From an uncultured Bacilli bacterium (GTDB lineage: Bacteria > Bacillota_I > Bacilli_A > RF39 > UBA660): DNA of 5,883 nt. Below are positions 1 through 5,883 of this stretch, piece after piece (position 1 is the stretch's first letter; every line of letters begins with the position of its first letter). Under the pieces are notes generated by a model. That model worked only from the letters and a program-made list of their open reading frames with translations. It was not told the origin of the DNA and searched no databases. Made by a program: the position numbers and the translations under genes. The stretch is taken from positions 1 through 5,883 of the forward strand of contig CANQER010000066.1 of assembly GCA_947595415.1 (NCBI GenBank), read 5' to 3'.

Positions 1-1781
1 CTTTACTCTATGCAACACTTCATATGGCAGGTTTTCCATTGACTGTTGATGATCTTAAAAATTTTCGTAAAATTGGTTCTTTAACACCAGGTCATCCAGA
101 ATATGGAGTTACTTCAGGTGTTGAGATGTCAACTGGTCCTTTAGGTCAAGGAATAGCTAGTGCAGTTGGTATGGCTCTAGCTGAAAAAATATTAGAATCT
201 AGATATCAATTTCCAAAAGGAAGAAAAGAATTTAAAGGTAATTCACTTATCAATTACAATGTATATGTTTTAGTTGGTGATGGTGATTTAATGGAAGGTA
301 TTAGCTATGAAGCTGCTTCCTTAGCTGGAACTTTAAAACTTGATAATTTAATAGTTTTATATGATTCTAATAATATTTCATTAGATGGTTTTACTAATAT
401 GGCTTTTACAGAATCTGTCGAACAACGTTTTAAAGCTTTAGGCTGGGATACTATATTAGTTAAAAATGGTCAAAGTTATGATGAAATTAATAAAGCTATT
501 ACCAAAGCTAAAAAAAATAGTAAACCTACCTTAATTGAAGTTAAAACTATTTTAGGTCAAGGATCAGCTTTGGAAAATAGTAATGAATCTCATGGTAAAC
601 CATTAGCTAAAGAAGATATTGTAAATTTAAAAAGAAAACTTAATATGTCATTAGATCCATTTAAAGTAGAAGATGAAGCAAAAGCTTATTTTAGAGAAAA
701 AATAGCTATTCATAGTAATAAAAAATATAGTGATTGGTCAACTAACTATCATAATTATTTGAATATTGTTTTAAATGGTGATAATAGTAAGTTAAAAAAT
801 TTGATAAGTAATGATGTTATTATAGATTTTAATAAATTAGATTTACATTTTGATATGAATGAAAAAAAATCTTTACGAGATTTGAATGGTGAAGTTTTAA
901 ACGAACTTGCTAAATATATTCCAAATATGATAGGAGGAAGTGCAGATTTAGCTAGTTCTACTAAAGCTTATATAAAAAATTCTTACGATATAAATTCTAA
1001 AAATTACGATAATAAGAACATTCGTTTTGGTGTTAGAGAACACGCAATGGGAGCTATTTTAAATGGTCTAGCTTTATCTAATTTTCGTCCTTTTGGATCT
1101 ACATTTTTATCTTTCGCAGACTATTTAAAACCAGCGATGAGACTTTCTTGTCTTATGAATTTACCAGTTACTTATATTTTTACTCATGATAGTGTAACAA
1201 TAGGGGAAGATGGGCCTACTCATCAACCAATCGAACAACTAGCGATGCTTAGATCAATTCCTAACTTAAATGTTTTTAGACCAGCTGATGGTAAAGAAAT
1301 ATTAGGAAGTTGGGCCTACATTTTAAAAAGTAAAAAACCAAGTTGTATAGTTTTATCTAGAAACGAAGTTCCAACTCTCCAAAATACCAAACCAGAAAAT
1401 GTTTTTTATGGAGCTTATACAGTATTAGATTTTGATAATCCTCATGCAATTATAATCGCTACTGGAAGTGAAGTTTCCCTAGCTGTTAATATAGCTTTAG
1501 ATTTAAGTAAAAACAACATAAGAATAAGGGTTGTAAGTATGCCAGAAGTAAATATATTTTTAAATCAACCAATTGAATATCAAGAAAAAATCTTACCAAA
1601 AACAGTTAAAAAATTTGTCTTAGAAGCAGCTTCATCTTATGGTTGGCATAGATTTGTCTACAATGACAATTATTTAATTACTATTGATAGATTTGGGGTA
1701 AGTGGTAAAAAAGATGATGTTTTAAAATATTTAAATTTTGATTACGAAAAAATAAAAGAAAGAATCAAAAAATACCTTTAA
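1..1781 (+). CDS. tkt: Transketolase, 5'-truncated by the window edge
   Basis: Thiamine-diphosphate enzyme that moves two-carbon ketol units between sugar phosphates in the cytoplasmic non-oxidative pentose-phosphate pathway. The frame is open to the left edge and reads LLYATLHMAG from base 3, which is conserved transketolase sequence, so the ATG at 24 is an internal Met and not the start. Roughly 70 N-terminal residues are missing compared with the usual ~660. Numbering from that Met: TPP/Mg motif GDGDLMEG at 85-92 with its Asn partners near 116; active-site SHG His190; GGSADLASST at 304-313; catalytic Glu339 in GVREHAMG; substrate-binding Asp396 and His400 in EDGPTHQP; phosphate-binding Arg446 in LSRNEVP; C-terminal domain from about 465 with ATGSEVSLA and FGVSGKK. 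All expected catalytic residues in the visible part are present. A 48-base gap separates it from the SirA-like gene, the same order as in Bacillus. Confidence 0.97.
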   Translation, partial: LLYATLHMAGFPLTVDDLKNFRKIGSLTPGHPEYGVTSGVEMSTGPLGQGIASAVGMALAEKILESRYQFPKGRKEFKGNSLINYNVYVLVGDGDLMEGISYEAASLAGTLKLDNLIVLYDSNNISLDGFTNMAFTESVEQRFKALGWDTILVKNGQSYDEINKAITKAKKNSKPTLIEVKTILGQGSALENSNESHGKPLAKEDIVNLKRKLNMSLDPFKVEDEAKAYFREKIAIHSNKKYSDWSTNYHNYLNIVLNGDNSKLKNLISNDVIIDFNKLDLHFDMNEKKSLRDLNGEVLNELAKYIPNMIGGSADLASSTKAYIKNSYDINSKNYDNKNIRFGVREHAMGAILNGLALSNFRPFGSTFLSFADYLKPAMRLSCLMNLPVTYIFTHDSVTIGEDGPTHQPIEQLAMLRSIPNLNVFRPADGKEILGSWAYILKSKKPSCIVLSRNEVPTLQNTKPENVFYGAYTVLDFDNPHAIIIATGSEVSLAVNIALDLSKNNIRIRVVSMPEVNIFLNQPIEYQEKILPKTVKKFVLEAASSYGWHRFVYNDNYLITIDRFGVSGKKDDVLKYLNFDYEKIKERIKKYL

Positions 1782-1814
1782 TATGACAAATTACGCATAA
1801 TTACTAGTTATAAT
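1782..1814 (+). promoter_or_regulatory. Candidate sirA promoter with a Spo0A-box-like element
   Basis: An exact -10 hexamer TATAAT lies at 1809-1814, 15 bases before the sirA ATG. No good -35 sits at the usual 16-18 base spacing. The nearest, ATGACA at 1783-1788, is 20 bases upstream. That element overlaps a 9-mer at 1782-1790 which on the - strand reads TTTGTCATA, matching the Spo0A-box consensus TTTGTCRAA at 8 of 9 positions. A strong -10, an over-long spacer and a 0A box over the -35 region is the plan of some Spo0A-activated sigma-A promoters such as spoIIG, and Bacillus sirA is under Spo0A control. In such A/T-rich DNA a chance match is possible; 7-of-9 matches also occur inside tkt near 1612 and 1652. 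Confidence 0.35.
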
Positions 1815-1837
1815 AAAACTGGTGATATAATGCGTAA
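1791..1837 (+). promoter_or_regulatory. Hairpin capturing the sirA ribosome site and start codon
   Basis: Outer arms TTACGCAT (1791-1798) and ATGCGTAA (1830-1837) are perfect inverted repeats. Inside them ACTAGTT (1803-1809) pairs with AACTGGT (1817-1823), with one G-U pair and a 7-base loop. Bases 1800-1802 can also pair with 1824-1826, giving about 18 pairs in a nearly continuous stem. The right side contains the Shine-Dalgarno bases GGTGAT (1821-1826) and the sirA ATG (1830-1832), so both would be masked in RNA coming from tkt. RNA started from the -10 at 1809-1814 would begin near 1821 and lack the left arms. The stem is followed by ATTTTATTTATT, so a weak tkt terminator is the alternative reading. 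The pairing is seen directly; the function is inferred. Confidence 0.5.
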
Positions 1838-2267
1838 ATTTTATTTATTCAGTATTAAAGACGATTTTTTTAATGCTTATTATGAAAAGTCTAAAAGTTT
1901 ATACAATACCTTAAAAAATATCTATAATTTAAAAATACCTTATTTAAATTATGGAATTTCTTTATACGATCAAATATGTAAACCTTTTAATGTTGAAGTT
2001 TTATCAAATTATATAAGTAATCGTTATCATACTAATTATAAAAGACGTTTCTTATTAAAAAATAGTTATTTAAACGAAATAATACTAATTGATATTAAAT
2101 ACTCTTGTATTATTTTAGTCACAACAAATAACTTTTCACCTATTTTTAAAATTTTTAACTTATACAATAAAAAAATATTTGTTTGTGATTTTGAAAACAA
2201 TGACTATTTTTGGCTTAAAGACGTCTATATGCAAAAAAAAGAACATATAATTAGTTATAACACTTGA
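1830..2267 (+). CDS. sirA: SirA-family protein (DnaA-binding replication inhibitor)
   Basis: A 145-residue protein, close to the 148 residues of Bacillus subtilis SirA (YneE). That protein binds domain I of DnaA and blocks replication initiation at sporulation onset. Identity is low but the ends align: [10 protein letters not shown] at 4-13 corresponds to the N-terminal YYTYLIKEEF of SirA, and [11 protein letters not shown] at 119-129 to its C-terminal DFNSKRYGWL. The middle has a hydrophobic strand near 84-97. No signal peptide or membrane span is evident; composition is rich in Asn, Lys and Tyr. Position between tkt and yneF matches Bacillus and is strong independent support. The ATG is preferred because the N-terminal alignment begins there and GGTGAT (1821-1826) is a usable ribosome site; no other early Met exists. 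The stop is TGA. Whether it still targets DnaA cannot be told from sequence alone. Confidence 0.78.
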   Translation: MRKFYLFSIKDDFFNAYYEKSKSLYNTLKNIYNLKIPYLNYGISLYDQICKPFNVEVLSNYISNRYHTNYKRRFLLKNSYLNEIILIDIKYSCIILVTTNNFSPIFKIFNLYNKKIFVCDFENNDYFWLKDVYMQKKEHIISYNT

Positions 2268-2292
2268 AATACAATACATTTTCTAGTAAAAT
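2264..2292 (+). promoter_or_regulatory. yneF promoter, near-consensus sigma-A type
   Basis: TTGAAA (2264-2269, 5 of 6 to TTGACA), a 17-base spacer, then TAAAAT (2287-2292, 5 of 6 to TATAAT). The -35 overlaps the last coding base and TGA stop of sirA. The predicted transcription start near 2299 leaves a leader of only about 13 bases, almost entirely Shine-Dalgarno site. Confidence 0.55.
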
Positions 2293-2294
2293 GT
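2276..2294 (+). repeat. Inverted repeat over the yneF -10 region
   Basis: ACATTTT (2276-2282) and AAAATGT (2288-2294) form a perfect 7-base inverted repeat around the 5-base loop CTAGT. It overlaps the -10 hexamer of the yneF promoter. It could be a regulator site, a weak 3'-end hairpin for sirA mRNA, or an A/T-rich coincidence. Only one G-C pair is in the stem, so RNA stability would be low. Confidence 0.4.
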
Positions 2295-2299
2295 TTAGT

Positions 2300-2305
2300 A
2301 GGAGG
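2300..2305 (+). promoter_or_regulatory. Strong ribosome binding site fixing the yneF start
   Basis: AGGAGG, followed by a further G, ends 6 bases before the ATG at 2312. This places the start there and rules out the upstream in-frame TTG at 2264, which would add 16 residues unlike the family. Confidence 0.9.
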
Positions 2306-2311
2306 GATAAT

Positions 2312-2539
2312 ATGGATTGGGTAGCATTTTTACTAGATCTTTTAAAAGTAGTAGTTGGATTAGTAATAGGAGGAGTAATTGGATTTTTCCTAGCTCGTAA
2401 ATATATGAAAAAATATATGAAAGAAAATCCACCTATAAATGAAAAAATGATTAAAGCAATGATGATGCAAATGGGAAGAACTCCTAGTCAAAAACAAGTT
2501 AATCAAATGATGAAAGTAATGAACAAAAATTTAGAATAG
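2312..2539 (+). CDS. yneF: YneF family (UPF0154) small membrane protein
   Basis: A 75-residue protein of the UPF0154/YneF family, about 72 residues in Bacillus. The molecular role is not known. One hydrophobic transmembrane segment spans about residues 4-27 and is rich in Val, Leu and Gly. A basic stretch [10 protein letters not shown] (28-37) follows, then the family signature NPPINEKM (39-46), Met-rich [13 protein letters not shown] (50-62) and NQMMKVMNK (64-72). The tail is therefore probably cytoplasmic. The start is fixed by an AGGAGG site; the longer in-frame reading from TTG 2264 is rejected. It follows sirA with a 44-base gap carrying its own promoter, keeping the Bacillus tkt-sirA-yneF order. 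The next gene starts 35 bases downstream with no clear terminator between, so partial co-transcription is possible. Confidence 0.95.
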   Translation: MDWVAFLLDLLKVVVGLVIGGVIGFFLARKYMKKYMKENPPINEKMIKAMMMQMGRTPSQKQVNQMMKVMNKNLE

Positions 2540-2574
2540 TTTATTACTTTTTTTTATTAAAAGAAAGGATTTTT

Positions 2575-3171
2575 ATGAAATATTTAGGAATTTTAGTAAG
2601 AAAAGATATAAGTAAAGAAGGCAATTTAATTACTTATGTTCCAACTAAAATAATCGATTTAGCTTATAAATATAACTATGAACCTTTATTACTTATGGAT
2701 TTTTCTTGTAAGGAAATGTTAGAAAAATGTGAAAAAATAATTTTACCAGGAGGAGATGAAGTTATTTATGAAGATTTAAAATTTATCGACTATTGTTTTA
2801 AAAATGATATTCCTATTTTAGGTATTTGTTTAGGTATGCAAGAAATGGGGGTATATTTAAAAGGAAAACTAGATAACTTTAAAACATCTTTTCATAAACA
2901 AAAACTTAAATATGTACATGATATTGAGATTAAAAAAAACTCAAAATTGTTTGAAATTTTAAAAACAGATACCATTAAAGTAAATAGTAGACATATAAGT
3001 TATTTAAAAATAGCTGATAAATATGTAAGTAGTTACTATAAAAATACTCCAGAAAGTATTGAAGTCAAAACTAAAAAATTTTTTATAGGTCTTCAGTGGC
3101 ACCCAGAAGATATGATTGAATATGATATAGTAGAATCTAGGCTATTAGATTACTTTTTCAAACTGGAGTGA
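2575..3171 (+). CDS. Class I glutamine amidotransferase-like hydrolase, peptidase C26 type, compact
   Basis: A 198-residue cytoplasmic protein of the class I GATase fold, closest in pattern to peptidase C26 (gamma-glutamyl-gamma-aminobutyrate hydrolase, PuuD-like), which cleaves gamma-glutamyl amide bonds. Visible features: GILVRK start; YVPTKIIDLAYKYNYEPLLL at 21-40, like the C26 segment that recognises a gamma-glutamyl ligand; PGG at 58-60; nucleophile elbow GICLGMQ with Cys85; VNSRHISYLK at 137-146, equivalent to the C26 VNSxHHQ motif; and QWHPED with His176 and Glu178 completing the triad. It is shorter than the usual ~230-250 residues, mainly because the segment between PGG and the next helix is reduced. 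The ribosome site is AAAGGA (2564-2569), 5 bases before ATG. It ends in TGA four bases before murF, so the two are almost certainly one operon. The substrate is unknown; a wall-related gamma-glutamyl compound is only a guess. HisH and PdxT were considered and fit less well. Confidence 0.8.
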   Translation: MKYLGILVRKDISKEGNLITYVPTKIIDLAYKYNYEPLLLMDFSCKEMLEKCEKIILPGGDEVIYEDLKFIDYCFKNDIPILGICLGMQEMGVYLKGKLDNFKTSFHKQKLKYVHDIEIKKNSKLFEILKTDTIKVNSRHISYLKIADKYVSSYYKNTPESIEVKTKKFFIGLQWHPEDMIEYDIVESRLLDYFFKLE

Positions 3172-3175
3172 TATT

Positions 3176-4495
3176 ATGTCATTAGATCAATTGATGTATT
3201 TAATAGATGGATATTTACTATATCCTTATGAATGTAAAAAGATAAATAATTTTAAAATTGATAGTAGAGAGGTGAAAAAAAACGATGTTTTTATTGCTAT
3301 AAAAGGAGAAAATTTTGATGGACATGATTTTATTTTGGAAGCTATTAAAAACAAAGCTAGTGTTTTAATACTAGAAAAAGAACCAAAAAAAGATTATAAA
3401 ATACCTATTATAATTGTTGAAAGTAGTAAAGATGCTTTACTTAAAATAGCTTCTTTTCATAAACAACAATTCCATATTCCTTTAATAGCTATTACAGGTA
3501 GTGTTGGTAAATCTTCAACTAAAGAGTTAATATTTCAAATTCTTGAAAACAAATACAAAGTTTTAAAAAGTATCGACAACAACAATAATGAAATAGGGGT
3601 AGCTAAAACCCTTTTAAACACTTCCAAAAAACACGATATTATTGTTCTTGAAATGGGAATGAACCATTTAGGGGAAATAAAAAAACTAAGTAGTTATGCA
3701 AATCCAGATATCGCTGTTATAACTAATATAGGATCATCTCATATTGGCTATTTAGGATCTAAAAAAAACATATTAAAAGCTAAACTAGAAATATTAAAAG
3801 GAATGAATTATGGAAAACTAGTTATCAATAATAATGACGAATTGTTAAAAAAAATCCCCATTTTAAAACAAACTGTATATAGATGTGGGTTTGACAAAAT
3901 GGATGATATTTATGCTTATGATATAAAAACTAATCTAATCAATACTAAATTTAAAATCAAATACAATTTTAAAGAATATGAAATAGCTACTAATATAATA
4001 GGTAAATCTTTTATAACTAATATATTAATCGCTATTCAAATTGGTCTAATATATAAAATAAAAATAGAAGATATTATTAAAACAATTAATAATTTTAAAC
4101 CTTTAAAACAAAGACTAAATATTACCAATTTAAAAAATACTACTTTAATAGATGATTGTTATAACGCCTCAATTGAATCATTATTTCCTGTTTTAGATCT
4201 ATTTAAAACCATACCTAAAGATAAAATAGTTATTTTAGGTGATATTTTAGAGTTAGGTAAATATAGTAAAAAATACCACAAAAAAATAAAAACAAAACTA
4301 GTTAAAATTCCTAATTTAATGGTTATAACCTATGGTAGTTTTACTAAATACATAAATATGGGTATTCATTTTAACGATAAAGATAAATTACTTAAGTATT
4401 TAAGTAAAATAGATATTGATAATAAAATAATATACTTAAAAGGTTCTAGAAAAATGAAACTAGAAGATGCTAAAAAAATAATTGAAGAAAGATTG

Positions 4496-4501
<6 letters not shown>
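3176..4501 (+). CDS. murF: UDP-N-acetylmuramoyl-tripeptide--D-alanyl-D-alanine ligase
   Basis: Cytoplasmic ATP-dependent ligase adding D-Ala-D-Ala to the UDP-MurNAc-tripeptide, the last step of soluble peptidoglycan precursor synthesis. Length is 441 residues, normal for MurF. N-terminal domain: DSREVKKNDVFIAIKGENFDG at about 29-49, split as DSR (29-31) and the MurF-type GENFDGHDF. Central ATPase: P-loop TGSVGKSSTKE at 107-117; NNNNEIGV at 135-142; EMGMNHLGEI at 159-168; NIGSSHIGYLGS at 184-195; KAKLEI at 201-206, with the probable carbamylated Lys203. C-terminal domain: DDCYNASIESL at 326-336, LGDILELG at 354-361 and LKGSRKMKLE at 421-430. The P-loop has Ser-Ser-Thr where TTT is common, and NASIES replaces the common NANPDS; neither removes a known essential residue. 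The ribosome site GGAGTGAT (3165-3172) lies in the end of the upstream gene, indicating translational coupling. No ddl is in the window. Confidence 0.96.
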
Positions 4502-5665
<1,164 letters not shown>

Positions 5666-5674
<9 letters not shown>

Positions 5675-5883
5675 TTCGCTTTTTTTATTTATACCAATCA
5701 TACTTCCAAAAACAGAAGAAATAATTAAAATTAAATAATAAATAAAATCTTTAAAAATAATTTTATTTCCTAAACCTAAGTATTTAAAAAGCATAATTAA
5801 AACTATCAGTATTAAAGAAAACTTAACACCTTCTAACCAACCTCGTTTACTACTTGTTTTACCAATTATATATCCTCCTATAA
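5666..5883 (-). CDS. TIGR04086/YrzE-type membrane protein, C-terminal part
   Basis: The - strand is open from the window edge to a TAA at 5666-5668, giving 71 residues with no start in view. It reads IGGYIIGKTS, then SKRGWLEGVKFSL, then hydrophobic segments at about 21-35 and 46-63, ending VFGSMIGINKK and a lysine tail. The order Gly-Gly near a span, basic KRGWLEG turn, two spans and a G-x-x-x-G-IN-K end is that of the TIGR04086 (YrzE-like) family. These are small integral membrane proteins of unknown role, about 110-130 residues, so roughly 50 N-terminal residues lie outside. In Bacillus the family member sits just downstream of tgt and yajC. Here it is next to tgt but in the opposite direction, and yajC is not between them. 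An AGGAGG-like string at 5873-5878 encodes the conserved Gly-Gly and is probably not a ribosome site. Confidence 0.72.

Noticed and set aside
24..26. ATG at 24 as the transketolase start
   Set aside because: The residues before it (LLYATLH) are conserved transketolase sequence and the frame stays open to the edge, so the gene begins outside the window.
2264..2311. N-terminal extension of YneF from TTG 2264
   Set aside because: The 16 added residues do not resemble the family, and AGGAGG at 2300-2305 points to ATG 2312.
2540..2574. Terminator or promoter between yneF and the C26 hydrolase
   Set aside because: There is a T-run and a 5-base repeat CTTTT/AAAAG, but no convincing stem and no -35/-10 pair at proper spacing.
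2265..3171. Mollicute code (TGA as Trp)
   Set aside because: The TGA codons at 2265 and 3169 end genes at sensible points followed by proper starts, and Trp is encoded by TGG throughout.
2575..3171. HisH, PdxT or GatD identity for the amidotransferase-like gene
   Set aside because: GICLGMQ and the length resemble HisH, but the YVPTKIIDLA segment and VNSRH motif fit peptidase C26. No histidine, pyridoxal or murT gene is adjacent.
5867..5878. AGGAGG plus ATT as a start site for the - strand gene
   Set aside because: The string encodes the conserved Gly-Gly of the family, the family has more sequence upstream, and ATT is a very rare start. The nearby TTG is in a frame that stops after 10 codons.

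Overview
The window is very A+T-rich DNA with dense gene packing. It holds six genes on the + strand and the 3' end of a seventh on the - strand. The genes use the standard bacterial code: TGA is a stop for two genes, each followed by a correctly spaced next start, and TGG encodes Trp. Shine-Dalgarno sites are strong, and the transketolase / SirA-like / YneF order is the one known from Bacillus. MurF implies a peptidoglycan wall. Together these point to a low-GC Bacilli-type member of the Bacillota, probably an uncultured small-genome lineage rather than a wall-less mollicute. The placement below class level is inference.

Layout. (1) Positions 1-1781: transketolase (tkt), missing its N-terminus at the window edge. 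(2) 1782-1829: a 48-base gap with an unusually structured control region. It has a Spo0A-box-like 9-mer, an exact TATAAT with no good -35 at normal spacing, and a long two-part hairpin that captures the ribosome site and start codon of the next gene. (3) 1830-2267: a diverged SirA-family protein, in Bacillus an inhibitor of DnaA. (4) 2312-2539: YneF (UPF0154), a small single-span membrane protein with its own near-consensus promoter. (5) 2575-3171: a compact class I glutamine-amidotransferase-like hydrolase of the peptidase C26 type, four bases upstream of (6) murF at 3176-4501. (7) 4544-5656: tRNA-guanine transglycosylase (tgt) with its own promoter overlapping the murF stop codon. (8) 5666-5883, - strand: the C-terminal part of a TIGR04086/YrzE-type membrane protein, converging on tgt across a 9-base gap with an A/T-only palindrome.

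How the genes relate. These are mainly housekeeping functions: the pentose-phosphate pathway, cell-wall precursor synthesis and tRNA modification at G34. The tkt-sirA-yneF block and the tgt/yrzE pair are two conserved Bacilli neighbourhoods, joined here by a C26 hydrolase-murF pair. No mobile element, CRISPR array, rRNA or tRNA was seen, and no intergenic stretch exceeds 50 bases.

The most interesting signal is the tkt-sirA junction. The hairpin can form only in RNA reading through from tkt. A transcript started at the local -10 would lack the left arm and leave the start codon free. This suggests a read-through-OFF, own-promoter-ON switch for a replication inhibitor. The second is a one-residue-longer substrate-pocket loop in Tgt, which may bear on preQ1 versus queuine specificity.
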